Origin: Blastococcus sp. KM273128
Lineage (GTDB): Bacteria > Actinomycetota > Actinomycetes > Mycobacteriales > Geodermatophilaceae
Length of the DNA stretch: 37,319 nt
Assembly: GCF_021698975.1 (NCBI RefSeq)
Contig: NZ_SSXA01000074.1
Span: 1-37,319 of the forward strand
Direction: 5' to 3'
Shown here piece by piece: positions 1 through 9,800 of this stretch (position 1 is the first letter of the stretch; each line of letters begins with the position of its first letter). Under the pieces are notes generated by a model. That model searched no databases. It saw only the letters and a program-made list of their open reading frames with translations, and was not told where the DNA came from. The translations under genes and the position numbers were made by a program.

Positions 1-100
1 GCCAGGGTAGTGATCGACACAGCGGCTACTCCTCAATCAAGTTGCCGCCATCACCTCACAAGATCCGCGAAGTTCAACGCTGCGCCACGCTACCGATCCG

Positions 101-1810
101 TCAGCGGCCGCGGTCGCGCCGCACCTGGGCCTTGCGCCCCTTGATCATGGTGGCCCGGAGCGCCTGCACGACCTCGTCGGCGGCGGCCTCGGGCACCTCG
201 ACGAGGGCGAACCGCTGGTGGATCTCGATCGACCCGACGTCACGCCCGGTCAGCCCGGTCTCCCCCGTGATGGCGCCGACCAGGTCGCCCGGGCGGATGC
301 CGGCGTCCCGGCCCACCCCGACGAACAGCCGGGCGGCCGGGCCACCGGACCGGCCCGCAGGCCGGGCGGGCCGCTCGTCGCGCCGCCCGCCGTCGCGCCC
401 GCCACCTGCCCGCCCGCCGTCCCGCTCGGGGCGGAAGGAGACCTGCGGGATCTCCTCGTCGTCGTCCACCGGGCCGGTCGCCTCGTGGGCGAGCTTCACC
501 GCGGCGAGCGCCACCTCGACGAGGTCGAACTCGTCGGTGAGGGTCTCGACGACGACGCGGAAGCGGTCGAGGTAGTCGGTGAGCAGGCTCTCCCGCAGCG
601 CGGCCCGCGTGAGGTCGAGCCGGCGGGCGCGGAGGTCGGCGACGGTGGGCACCTTCTCGACGGCGATCGGCGCGCCGGCGACCCGCTCGATGGTCTTGAG
701 CATCCGGTGCTCGCGCGGCTCGGCAAGGGTGATCGCCACGCCCTCGCGGCCGGCCCGACCCACCCGGCCGATGCGGTGCACGTAGGACTCCGGCGCCGAG
801 GGGACGTCGTAGTTGACGACGTGGGTGAGCGTCTCGACGTCCAGCCCGCGCGCGGCGACGTCGGTGGCCACCAGCAGCTCCGCCGTCCCGCCGCGCAGCC
901 GCCCCATCACCCGGTCGCGCTGCTCCTGGCTCATGCCGCCGTGCAGCGCCTCGGCCCGGTACCCACGGCCGTTGAGCGTCTCGGTGAGCGAGTCGACCTC
1001 CTCGCGGGTGCGGCAGAAGACGATCGCCGCGGCCGGCGCCTCGACGTCGAGGATCCGCCCCAGCGCGGCCGGCTTGGCCCCGCGGGGCACCACGTAGGCG
1101 GTCTGGCGGATGCGGGGCGCGGTCCCGGGGGCGGACCGCTCGCGGGCGATGGTGATCCGCACCGGGTCGGAGAGGTGGCGGCGGGCCAGCGCGTCGAGGC
1201 GACGCGGCATGGTGGCCGAGAAGAGCACCGTCTGCCGCTCCTCCGGCGTCGCCTCGAGGAGCGCCTCCAGGTCCTCGGCGAAGCCCATGTCCAGCATCTC
1301 GTCGGCCTCGTCGAGCACCACCGTGGCGATCCCGTCGAGGCGCAGCGAGCCCCGGTTGAGCAGGTCGAGGGCGCGGCCGGGGGTGGCGACGACGACGTCG
1401 ACGCCCGACTCCAGCGCGCGCAGCTGCCGCACGATCGGGGCGCCGCCGTAGACCGGCAGCACGCGGGCGCCGAGGTCGCGGCCGTAGCGGTGCAGCGCCT
1501 CGGACACCTGGACGGCGAGCTCGCGGGTGGGCACCAGCACCAGCGCGACCGGGGCCCGGTCGGTGCGGTGGGCCGGCATCCGCTGCAGCACGGGCAGCGA
1601 GAAGGCGGCGGTCTTGCCGGTGCCGGTGGCGGCCTGGCCCAGCAGGTCGCGCCCCTCGGCCAGCGGCGGGATGGCCTGCTGCTGGATGGGGGTGGGCTCC
1701 TCGTAGCCGAGGGCGTCCAGCGCGCGCAGCAGCTCCGGGCGCAGGCCCAGGTCGTCGAAGGTGGCGCCCTCGGGGGCGGGGTCGCCGGCGGGGTCGTGGT
1801 CCTCGGTCAT
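101..1810 (-). CDS. deaD: DEAD-box ATP-dependent RNA helicase (DeaD/CsdA-like)
   Basis: Cytoplasmic ATP-dependent RNA helicase of 569 aa; family members unwind RNA duplexes in ribosome assembly, mRNA decay and cold adaptation. The sequence shows a Q-motif region (residues about 18-45, ending PTPIQQQAI), Walker A AATGTGKT (60-67), PTREL (94-98), TPGR (143-146), DEAD (167-170), SAT, then a helicase C domain with ARGLD and HRIGRVGRAG. A Gly/Arg-rich linker follows. The last ~75 residues (from ARLFVGVGRDAGI) match the DbpA-type RNA-binding domain typical of DeaD. The start is the ATG opening MTEDHDPAGD; the frame stays open far upstream, but that part is antisense to the amidase and looks like shadow. 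It is divergent from the amidase across 63 bp. The family is certain; which RNA it acts on cannot be told. Confidence 0.93.
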   Translation of the reverse strand: MTEDHDPAGDPAPEGATFDDLGLRPELLRALDALGYEEPTPIQQQAIPPLAEGRDLLGQAATGTGKTAAFSLPVLQRMPAHRTDRAPVALVLVPTRELAVQVSEALHRYGRDLGARVLPVYGGAPIVRQLRALESGVDVVVATPGRALDLLNRGSLRLDGIATVVLDEADEMLDMGFAEDLEALLEATPEERQTVLFSATMPRRLDALARRHLSDPVRITIARERSAPGTAPRIRQTAYVVPRGAKPAALGRILDVEAPAAAIVFCRTREEVDSLTETLNGRGYRAEALHGGMSQEQRDRVMGRLRGGTAELLVATDVAARGLDVETLTHVVNYDVPSAPESYVHRIGRVGRAGREGVAITLAEPREHRMLKTIERVAGAPIAVEKVPTVADLRARRLDLTRAALRESLLTDYLDRFRVVVETLTDEFDLVEVALAAVKLAHEATGPVDDDEEIPQVSFRPERDGGRAGGGRDGGRRDERPARPAGRSGGPAARLFVGVGRDAGIRPGDLVGAITGETGLTGRDVGSIEIHQRFALVEVPEAAADEVVQALRATMIKGRKAQVRRDRGR

Positions 1811-1873
1811 CGCCGTCCATCGTTCCCCCCGGCCGCCGGTCACGCGCGGGCGGGTTTCTGGCAGGCTGCCCGG

Positions 1874-3292
1874 GTGACCGCCGACGACGACCTCTGCACC
1901 CGTCCCGCGACCGAGCTCGCCGCCCTGGTCCGCGACCGCGAGGTGTCCGCCCGCGAGCTGCTGGAGGTGCACCTCCGGCGGATCGAGCGGCTGGACCCCC
2001 GGGTCAACGCCGTCGTCACCGTGGACGCCGAGGGCGCCCGCGCCGCCGCCGACGCCGCCGACGCCGCCCAGGCCGCCGGCCGGCCGCTCGGCCCGCTGCA
2101 CGGGCTGCCGGTCGCCCACAAGGACACCCACGCCACCGGTGGCATGCGCACCACCTGGGGCTCGCCGCTGCACGCGGAGACCGTGCCGGACGCCGACGAG
2201 CTGGTGGTGGCGCGCCTGGTGGGGGCCGGGGCGGTCCGGGTGGGCAAGACCAACGTGCCCGAGTTCGCGGCCGGCTCGCACACCTTCAACCCGGTGTTCG
2301 GCGTCACGCACAACCCCTACCGGCACGGCCTCTCCGCCGGCGGCTCCAGCGGCGGGGCGGCGGCGGCCCTGGCGGCCGGGTTCGTGCCGGTCGCCGAGGG
2401 CAGCGACATGGGCGGGTCGCTGCGCAACCCGGCCGCGTTCTGCAACGTCGTGGGCCTGCGGCCCACCCCGGGCCGGGTGCCCACCTGGCCCGCGCCGATG
2501 GCGTGGTCGCAGCTGTCGGTGCAGGGGCCGATGGGCCGCACGGTGGCCGACGTCGCGCTGCAGCTCTCGGTGATCGCCGGCCCCGACCCTCGGGTGCCGA
2601 TCTCGCTGTCCGACGACCCGTCCGGCTTCGCCGCGCCGCTGCCCGAGCGCCTCGACGGCCTGCGCGTGGCCTGGGCGCCGGACCTCGGCGGCCAGGTGAC
2701 CGTCGACCCGGCGATCACCGCCGTCCTGACGCCGTCCGTGGCGGTGTTCGAGTCGCTGGGCGCCACCGTCGAGGAGGCCTGCCCCGACCTGTCCGGCGCC
2801 GACGAGGTGTTCGGCACGCTGCGGGCCTGGCTGTTCGACGCCGCGTTCAGCGACCTGGCCCGCCGGCACCCGGACCAGGTCAAGGCGTCGATCCGCTGGA
2901 ACGCCGAGCTGGGCGCGAAGCTCACCGGCTCCGACGTGGCCCGCGCCGCGCAGCTGCACACGAAGCTCTACGAGCGGGTGGTCGCCTTCTTCGAGCGGTA
3001 CGACGTGCTGCTCGCGCCCACCACGCAGGTGCTCCCCTTCCCGGTGGAGGTCGAGTACCCGACCGAGATCGCCGGCGTCCACCAGGACAACTACCTGGAG
3101 TGGATGCGCTCGTGCACCGTCATCTCGGCGACCGGCTGCCCCGCGCTTTCGGTGCCGGGCGGTTTCACGGAGGACGGGCTGCCGGTCGGGCTGCAGGTGA
3201 TCGCCCCGCCGCGGGCCGACCGTCGGGTGCTCGAGGTGGGCCACGCCTTCGAGCAGGCGACCCGGTTCGGCGAGCGCCGCCCGCCCCTCTGA
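1874..3292 (+). CDS. Amidase, amidase-signature family
   Basis: A 472-aa amidase-signature hydrolase that cleaves a carboxamide to acid and ammonia. The Ser-cisSer-Lys triad is visible: K83 in LPVAHKD, S158 in the GGSSGG motif and nucleophile S182 in GSDMGGS. The spacings (75 and 24 residues) equal those of mammalian FAAH. Length is normal for the family. The GTG start gives VTADDDLCTRPATELAALVRDREVS, the usual N-terminal helix of these enzymes; the open frame further upstream is antisense to the helicase. There is no GatB or GatC neighbour, so a role as Glu-tRNA(Gln) amidotransferase subunit A is unlikely; the substrate is unknown. It is convergent with zwf, with a strong hairpin between. 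Confidence 0.9.
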   Translation: MTADDDLCTRPATELAALVRDREVSARELLEVHLRRIERLDPRVNAVVTVDAEGARAAADAADAAQAAGRPLGPLHGLPVAHKDTHATGGMRTTWGSPLHAETVPDADELVVARLVGAGAVRVGKTNVPEFAAGSHTFNPVFGVTHNPYRHGLSAGGSSGGAAAALAAGFVPVAEGSDMGGSLRNPAAFCNVVGLRPTPGRVPTWPAPMAWSQLSVQGPMGRTVADVALQLSVIAGPDPRVPISLSDDPSGFAAPLPERLDGLRVAWAPDLGGQVTVDPAITAVLTPSVAVFESLGATVEEACPDLSGADEVFGTLRAWLFDAAFSDLARRHPDQVKASIRWNAELGAKLTGSDVARAAQLHTKLYERVVAFFERYDVLLAPTTQVLPFPVEVEYPTEIAGVHQDNYLEWMRSCTVISATGCPALSVPGGFTEDGLPVGLQVIAPPRADRRVLEVGHAFEQATRFGERRPPL

Positions 3293-3297
3293 AGCGT

Positions 3298-3325
3298 TCT
3301 ACCGCTCTCTAGCTCCCACGCTAGA
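3298..3325 (+). repeat. 28-nt tripartite motif, copy a
   Basis: TCTAC-N5-TCTAG-N7-GCTAGA starting 5 nt after the amidase stop. The second and third blocks extend to a perfect 7-bp inverted repeat, CTCTAGC and GCTAGAG. CATAC follows 6 nt after the motif, as in copy d. Copies b, c and d lie at 6780, 12343 and 12900 with identical block spacing and the same orientation. Function is unknown. Confidence 0.7.
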
Positions 3326-3363
3326 GGACGTCATACCAGCCGAGACCTCGCTCGGAGCCGCGA

Positions 3364-3414
3364 ACCATGCGAACTCGTGGTCGTCAGCGGCTGATGGCCA
3401 CGAGTTCGCATGGT
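3364..3414. terminator. Perfect 17-bp hairpin between convergent genes
   Basis: ACCATGCGAACTCGTGG (3364-3380) is followed after 17 nt by its exact reverse complement (3398-3414). The loop carries a small inner TCAG/CTGA pairing. It sits between the convergent amidase and zwf genes and could end transcription from both sides, though no T-tract follows. It could equally be a repetitive extragenic palindrome, since such a long perfect stem is more than a terminator needs. Confidence 0.6.
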
Positions 3415-3455
3415 CCGGCGGGGAACGGAGCGGCGTCAGGACGGCGGCGCAACGG

Positions 3456-4826
3456 TCAGGCGGGTGACGGGCCGTCCGAGCCGGCCGGGTACTCCAGCAG
3501 CGGGACCTCGCCCGCGGCCCACGCCGCGAGGACCGGCTCGACGATGCGCCAGGACTCCTCGGCCTCGACGTCGCTGATGCCCAGCGCCGCCTCCCCGTCG
3601 AGCAGCCCCCCGAGCAGCAGCCCGTACGCCGAGAGCGCCTGCGGCGGGAGCTCGGCCGCCAGCGCCCGCCGCTCCAGGTCGAACGGGTCACCGGCGCCGT
3701 TGAGGTTGACCTCGAGGCTGATCGCGTCGGGGTCCAGCCGCAGCCGCAGCACGTCCGGCTCGGGGTGCGCCTCCCCGTCCTGCCGCCCGAAGGCCAGGTG
3801 CGGCACCGGGCGGAAGCGCAGCACGATCTCGTGCCGGTCGGCGCCCAGCGCCTTGCCCGAGCGCAGCCGGAAGGGCACGCCCGCCCACCGCCAGTTCTCG
3901 ACCTGCACCGTGTACTCGGCGTAGGTCTCGGTGCCGCGGTCGGGGTGGACGCCCGGTTCGGCGGTGTAGTCGGGCAGCTCCCGCTCCCCCACCCGGCCGG
4001 CGGTGTAGCGGGCGCGGACGGTGTCCCGGCGCGGGTCCTCCGGGGAGCGGACGGCGCGCAGCACGTCGGCCTTGCGCGCGGCGAGGCCGTGGGCGTCCAG
4101 GGCGGCCGGCGGCTCCATGGCGACGACGGCCAGCACCTGGAGCAGGTGGTTCTGCAGCATGTCGCGCAGCGCGCCCGCGGTGTCGTAGTAGCCGGCCCGC
4201 CCCTCGAGGCCCAGGGTCTCGTCGAAGACGATCTCCACCTGCTCGACGTGCTGGGCGTTCCACACCGGCTCGAACACCCGGTTGGCGAAGCGCAGCCCCA
4301 GGATGTTCAGCACCGTCTGCATCGCCAGGAAGTGGTCGGTGCGGAAGACCTGCTCCTCCGGCACCAGCCGGTGCAGCACCTCGTTGAGCTGCCGCGCATC
4401 GGCCAGGTTGCGCCCGAACGGCTTCTCGACGGCGACGACCGCACCCTCGGGCAGCCCGACCTCGGCCAGCGCCTCGAGCGTGGGCAGGAAGACGGTGTTC
4501 GGCAGCGCCAGGTAGACCACCGGCACACCGCCGGCGCGCTCCAGGCCGGCCCGCAGGTCGGCGGGGACGGTCACGTCGCCCTGCCGGTACCCCAGCCGGC
4601 CGAGCAGCCGCTCGCGGGCCTCCTCGGGCACGTGCGCCGCGTGCTCGGCCAGCCGGTCGCGCGCCCAGCCGCGGTACTCCTCGTCGGTCCATTCCTCGCG
4701 GCTGACCGCCACCACCGCGGCCGGCCCGGCGAGCGCACCGGCGGCGACGAGCTCGGCGAGCCCGGGGAGGAGCAGCCGGCCGGTGAGGTCCCCGGTACCC
4801 CCGAGCACCACGAACGAGCGGGTCAC
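3456..4826 (-). CDS. zwf: Glucose-6-phosphate dehydrogenase (variant active-site motif)
   Basis: A 456-aa enzyme predicted to oxidise glucose 6-phosphate to 6-phosphogluconolactone with NAD(P)+, the entry step of the oxidative pentose phosphate pathway. It shows the dinucleotide-binding loop GGTGDL (9-14), EKPFG (134-138), the substrate motif as RTDHFLAM (162-169), and RDMLQNH with the presumed catalytic His227. In the classical motif RIDHYLGK the final Lys contacts substrate phosphate; here it is Met169. The fold is otherwise complete, so this is a divergent Zwf or an enzyme with altered substrate preference. The GTG start overlaps the stop of the upstream GH15 gene (GTGA), indicating translational coupling. 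No 6-phosphogluconolactonase or opcA neighbour is present, which suggests this is not the main zwf locus. Confidence 0.88.
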   Translation of the reverse strand: MTRSFVVLGGTGDLTGRLLLPGLAELVAAGALAGPAAVVAVSREEWTDEEYRGWARDRLAEHAAHVPEEARERLLGRLGYRQGDVTVPADLRAGLERAGGVPVVYLALPNTVFLPTLEALAEVGLPEGAVVAVEKPFGRNLADARQLNEVLHRLVPEEQVFRTDHFLAMQTVLNILGLRFANRVFEPVWNAQHVEQVEIVFDETLGLEGRAGYYDTAGALRDMLQNHLLQVLAVVAMEPPAALDAHGLAARKADVLRAVRSPEDPRRDTVRARYTAGRVGERELPDYTAEPGVHPDRGTETYAEYTVQVENWRWAGVPFRLRSGKALGADRHEIVLRFRPVPHLAFGRQDGEAHPEPDVLRLRLDPDAISLEVNLNGAGDPFDLERRALAAELPPQALSAYGLLLGGLLDGEAALGISDVEAEESWRIVEPVLAAWAAGEVPLLEYPAGSDGPSPA

Positions 4827-6682
4827 CGTGCCGCACCTCCCTCGGCGGCGGCGGTGGCCCGCGCGAGGTTCCACCCGCTGCTGATCACGCCGACGTGGCT
4901 GAACGCCTGCGGGAAGTTGCCGAGGAACGCGCCCGTCGAGGGGTCGACCTCCTCGGCGAGCAGGCCCAGCTCGGTGGCCCGGCCGCAGAGCGAGGCGTAG
5001 AGGTCGTGGGCCTCCTCCAACCGGCCCTGGCCGACCAGGTTGTCGACCAGCCAGAAGCTGCAGAGCAGGAAGGCGCCCTCGGTTCCTTGCAGCCCGTCGG
5101 GCGACTCCTCGTGCAGGTAGCGGTAGAGCAGCCCGTCGCCGGCGGAGAGGTGGCGGCGCACCGCCTCCGTGGTCGCGACCATGCGCGGGTCGTCGGCCGC
5201 GACGACCCGGCGCAGGGGCAGGGTGAGCAGCGAGCCGTCCAGCCCACCGCGGTCGCCCCCGCTCGGCGGGGTCAGGTGCTCGGTGAACGTGCCCCGGTCG
5301 GGGTCCCACGCCTGGTCGAGCAGGGTGCGGTGGATCCGGTCGGCCTCGGCCCGCCAGCGCTCCCGGGGGTGCGGGAGCCCCTGGTGCTCAGCGATCCGCA
5401 GCGCCCGGTCGACGGCGACGTGGCACATGGCGACCGAGTAGGTGAACGGCCGCCCGGCGTCGCGGATCTCCCAGATGCCGTGGTCCGGCGTCTCCCACCG
5501 GGAGACGGCCTGCTCGGCCAGGGACCGCAGCGCGATCCACAACGGCTCGCTCACCTCGCCGCCGCCGCGCACCCACTGGTAGGCGACGTCGAGGAGTTCG
5601 CCGTACACGTCGTTCTGCACCTGCCGGGCCGCACCGTTCCCCCAGCGGACCGGGGAGGAGCCGCGGTAGCCCGACAGCGTGGCGTCCAGCCACTCGGTCG
5701 CCGGCGGCTCCCCGTCGAGGGCGTACATGATGTCGACCCGACCGCGCCGCTCGACGTTGCGCAGCGTCCAGGCCAGGAAGGCGTACGACTCCTCCCCCAT
5801 GCCGATGCGGTTGAGCGCGTAGCCGGTGAAGGCGGCGTCGCGCACCCAGGTGTAGCGGTAGTCCCAGTTGCGCTCCCCGCCGATGCCCTCGGGCAGCGAC
5901 GAGGTGGCGGCGGCCATCACCGCCCCGGTGGGCACGTGGTCGAGGAGCTTGAGCGTCAGCGCGGAGCGCCGCACCAGCTCCCGCTGCGGGCCCTCGTAGG
6001 CCAGGCAGCCGGCCCAGTCACGCCACGCCGCGGCGGTCTGGTCGAGGAGCCGCTGGGGGTCGTGGCGGGCGCGGGTGTGGGTCTGCCCGGACCACTGGAG
6101 GGTGACGGTCAGCCGCTCACCGGCCGCCAGCCGCGCCCGGCCGGTGATCGCGCCGTCGCCGCTGAGCGTCAGCGGGTGCGAGCACCAGAGCAGCAGGTCC
6201 AGGTCGGGGCGGGCCGGCCAGCGGATCCGCCAGGCCTCGAGTTCCGAGCGCACCTGGACGCCGTCCTTCGGAGCCAGCCGCACCTCGACGTCGACCGAGC
6301 CGGACAGCACCCGGGCGGTGCGCAGGATCTCGCCGCGCCCGGCCGGCACCGGCTCGGACAGGTCGGCACCCGACCGCAGCGGCAGGCAGTCGGTCAGCTC
6401 CAGGACGCCGTCGACCGCGTGCAGCTCGGTGACCAGCACGCCGGTGTCGGGCAGGTAGCGCTGCTCGGCCTGCCGGAGGCCGGCCGGGGTGACGGAGAAG
6501 GTGCCGCCCCCCCGGGCGTCCAGCAGGCCCGCGACGAACGGCTCGCCGTCGAACGTGGGCAGGCAGAGCCACGGGATCGCGCCGTCCCGGGCGACCAGCG
6601 CGCAGGTGACGCCGTCCCCGATGAGCCCGTGATCCTCGATTGGCAGGTAGCCGTCGGTGCGGTGGAGGGGGCGGAGCGGCAC
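4823..6682 (-). CDS. Glycoside hydrolase family 15 (glucoamylase/trehalase-like)
   Basis: A 619-aa cytoplasmic GH15 protein with no signal peptide. It has the N-terminal beta-sandwich (1-~220) and an (alpha/alpha)6 catalytic barrel. Family hallmarks are ATSSLPEGIGGERNWDYRYTWVRDA-like sequence around 260-283, GIWEIR with presumed acid Glu405, and LLAEEVDP with presumed base Glu577/578, followed by GNFPQAFSH. Actinobacterial GH15 proteins of this layout include a trehalase, so the product would be free glucose from trehalose or short alpha-glucans; the substrate cannot be fixed from sequence. The stop overlaps the zwf start by 4 nt, so the two are co-translated and may feed released glucose into oxidative metabolism after phosphorylation elsewhere. 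The ATG start opens MPLRPLHRTDGYLPIEDHGLIGD, the conserved N-terminus. Confidence 0.9.
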   Translation of the reverse strand: MPLRPLHRTDGYLPIEDHGLIGDGVTCALVARDGAIPWLCLPTFDGEPFVAGLLDARGGGTFSVTPAGLRQAEQRYLPDTGVLVTELHAVDGVLELTDCLPLRSGADLSEPVPAGRGEILRTARVLSGSVDVEVRLAPKDGVQVRSELEAWRIRWPARPDLDLLLWCSHPLTLSGDGAITGRARLAAGERLTVTLQWSGQTHTRARHDPQRLLDQTAAAWRDWAGCLAYEGPQRELVRRSALTLKLLDHVPTGAVMAAATSSLPEGIGGERNWDYRYTWVRDAAFTGYALNRIGMGEESYAFLAWTLRNVERRGRVDIMYALDGEPPATEWLDATLSGYRGSSPVRWGNGAARQVQNDVYGELLDVAYQWVRGGGEVSEPLWIALRSLAEQAVSRWETPDHGIWEIRDAGRPFTYSVAMCHVAVDRALRIAEHQGLPHPRERWRAEADRIHRTLLDQAWDPDRGTFTEHLTPPSGGDRGGLDGSLLTLPLRRVVAADDPRMVATTEAVRRHLSAGDGLLYRYLHEESPDGLQGTEGAFLLCSFWLVDNLVGQGRLEEAHDLYASLCGRATELGLLAEEVDPSTGAFLGNFPQAFSHVGVISSGWNLARATAAAEGGAAR

Positions 6683-6779
6683 GGGCGGTCCTCGCGTCGG
6701 GGGCAGGGGTCCGTGGCACCCTGCCCGCGCGCGGCCCCGCCAACCCCCACCGCGGATGACGGTCCTGTGACTGCCGTCC

Positions 6780-6807
6780 TCTACGGCCCTCTAGGTCTCC
6801 CGCTAGA
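6780..6807 (+). repeat. 28-nt tripartite motif, copy b
   Basis: TCTAC-N5-TCTAG-N7-GCTAGA. The last block contains the stop codon (TAG on the minus strand) of the glutamate dehydrogenase gene. It lies about 100 bp upstream of the GH15 start. TCTAG and CTAGA form an inverted repeat with an 8-nt loop. Confidence 0.7.
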
Positions 6808-9800
6808 CGGTCCGAGAAGCACCCAGAGGCGCCCCGGTCACGTCCCCTTCCGGGCGCGGGAGGCGCCGGGCCCGGCGGCGCCTGCGCAGCCCGCGGAGGG
6901 TCCGGACGGCGACCAGCAGCTCGGCGAGCTCGTGCCGCTCCCCGGCGGTGATGTCGGCCAGCTGGGCGGCCGCGCGGCGCTGCGCGGGGTCCCAGCCCTC
7001 GGCCCACCGGCCGACCAGCGCGGCGGGGTCCTCGTCGTCGCCGGTGCGCAGGCTCAGCACGTCCTCGGTCAGCGAGGACTGCTCCATCGCCAGGTCGTCG
7101 CGCAGCGACGCCCGCGCCATGGAGGGCCAGCGCCGGTCGCGGGGCAGGGCGATCACCTGCTCGCGCAGCGTCACCAGCCCGAGGCGCTCGGCCAGCCCCT
7201 GCATGACCTGGCCGGCCAGGGTGACCGGGGCACCGGTCCGCTCGGCGACGACGGCCAGGTCCAGCGCGGCCGGCAGCAGCGGCGCCGACGCCACCCGCGC
7301 GGCGAGCTCCGCGGGCAGCCCGGCCTCCTGCAGCCGGGCGGCACGCGATTCGTAGGCCGCCGCCTCCCCGCCGAGCAGCCACCCGGGGAGCCCCGCCTCC
7401 ACCGCGCGGACCGCCGGGGCGAACCGGTCGACCACCTCCGCCAGCGGCGGCGGGTCCCCGGCGGTGAGCTCGGGCTGGCGCAGCAGCCAGCGCGCCGCCC
7501 GCTCGGCCAGCCGGGTGGCCTCCGTGCGCGCCTCCACCTGCGTGGCCGCCGACACCTGGTTGTCCAGCGGGCGGACGGCGTCCCACATCCGGTCGACGCC
7601 GAACACCGCGCGGGCCACCGCGTGCGCCCGGACGATCGCCGGCAGCGGCACCCCCGTCTCCTCCGCGAGGCGGAACAGCCCGGTGACCCCGGCGATGTCG
7701 ACCGTGCGGTTGGTCAGGACCGTGGCGATGATCTCGCGGCGCAGCGGGTGGCTGGTGACCGCGGCGGGGAACCGGCTGCGCAGCGGGCCGGGGAAGTAGT
7801 CGACCAGCAGCGCCTCCAGCGCCGGGTCGTCCGGCAGCGGCGAGGCGAGCACCGCGTCGCCGGTCTCGAGCTTGGCGTAGGCCAGCAGCACCGACAGCTC
7901 CGGGCTGGTCAGCGCGTGCCCGTCGCGGCGGCGCTCGGTGAGCGCGCGGTCGTCGGGCAGCGCCTCCACGGCGCGGTTGAGCCGGCCCGAGCGCTCCAGC
8001 TTGCGGATGAACCGTTCGTGGGAGTCCATCAGGCTGCGCGCGGCCGCGGCCTCGCCGGCCAGCGTCGCGTTCTGCGCGTGGTTGTGCGTGAGGACGGCGG
8101 CGGCGACGTCGTCGGCCATCTCGCCGAGCAGCGCCGCGCGCCCCTCGGCGTCGATCCGCCCCTCGTCGACCACCCGGTTCAGCGCGATCTTGATGTTGAC
8201 CTCGTGGTCGGAGGTGTCCACGCCGGCCGAGTTGTCGATGGCGTCGGTGTTCACCCGACCGCCGGCCAGCGCGTACTCGACCCGGCCGCGCTGGGTCAGC
8301 CCGAGGTTGCCGCCCTCCCCCACGACCCGCGCCCGCAGCTGCCGGCCGTCCACCCGCACGGCGTCGTTGGCCTTGTCGCCGACCTCCAGGTGGCTCTCGC
8401 CGGAGGCCTTGACGTAGGTGCCGATGCCGCCGTTGAACAGCAGGTCGACCGGTGCGAGCAGCACCGCGCGGATGAGCTCCACCGGGCTCAGCGCCGTCAC
8501 CCCGCCGGGCAGCCCGAGGGCGGCCCGCGCCTGCTCCGACACCGGCACGGTCTTGGCCGTGCGCGGCCACACGCCGCCGCCCTCGCTGATCAGCGAGGTG
8601 TCGTAGTCGGCCCACGAGGAGCGGGGCAGCGCGAACAGGCGCCGGCGCTCGGCGAACGACGTCGCCGCGTCGGGGGTGGGGTCGAGGAAGACGTGCCGGT
8701 GGTCGAAGGCGGCCACCAGGCGGATGTGCTCGCTGAGCAGCATCCCGTTGCCGAACACGTCGCCGGACATGTCGCCGATGCCGGCGACGGTGAAGTCCTC
8801 CCGCTGCACGTCGACGTCGAGCTCGCGGAAGTAGCGGGTCACCGACTCCCAGGCGCCCCGGGCGGTGATGCCCATGGCCTTGTGGTCGTAGCCGACCGAC
8901 CCGCCGGAGGCGAAGGCGTCGCCCAGCCAGTAGCCGCGCTCCAGCGCCACCTCGTTGGCCAGGTCGGAGAAGGTCGCCGTCCCCTTGTCCGCGGCGACGA
9001 CGAGGTAGCTGTCGTCGCCGTCGTGCCGGACCACCTTCTCCGGGGGGACGACCTCGCCGTCGACGAGATTGTCGGTGAGCGACAGCAGCGCGCCGACGAA
9101 CAGCCGGTAGCAGGCCTGCCCCTCGGCGAGCACCTCCTCGCGGGAGGCGGGGTGGGTGGGGGAGTCCGCCGGAGGGCGCTTGACGACGAAGCCGCCCTTG
9201 GCACCGGTGGGCACGATGACGGTGTTCTTCACCATCTGCGCTTTCACCAGGCCGAGCACCTCGGTGCGCAGGTCCTCGCGCCGGTCGGACCAGCGCAGCC
9301 CGCCGCGGGCCACCTTGCCGAAGCGCAGGTGCACGCCCATGACGCCCGGCGAGCTGACCCAGACCTCGTGCGCCGGGCGCGGCTCGGGCAGGTCGGGCAC
9401 CCCGGCGGGAGCGATCTTGAGCGCCAGCGGGGTCGGCCGCTCCGGGGTCGAGGCGTAGTAGGTGGTGCGCTGGGTGGCGGTGACCGCGGCCAGCAGCGAG
9501 CTCAGCACGCGGTCGGCGTCGAGGGAGGCGACCTCGCCGATCGAGCGCTCCAGCGCCGCGACCAGGTCGGCCTGCCGGGCGTCCCGGCCGGTGACCCGGC
9601 CCGGCGAGAAGCGGGTCTCGAACAGCGCCACCAGCCGCGCCACCACGCCGGGGTGGGCGGCCAGCGTCTGCTCGACGTAGGCCTGGCTGAACGGCAGCCC
9701 GGCTTGGCGCAGCCACTGCACGTAGGCGCGCACGACCGTCACCTGCCGCCAGTTGAGCCCGGCGAGCACGACCAGCGCGCCCAGGCCGTCGTCCTCGGCC

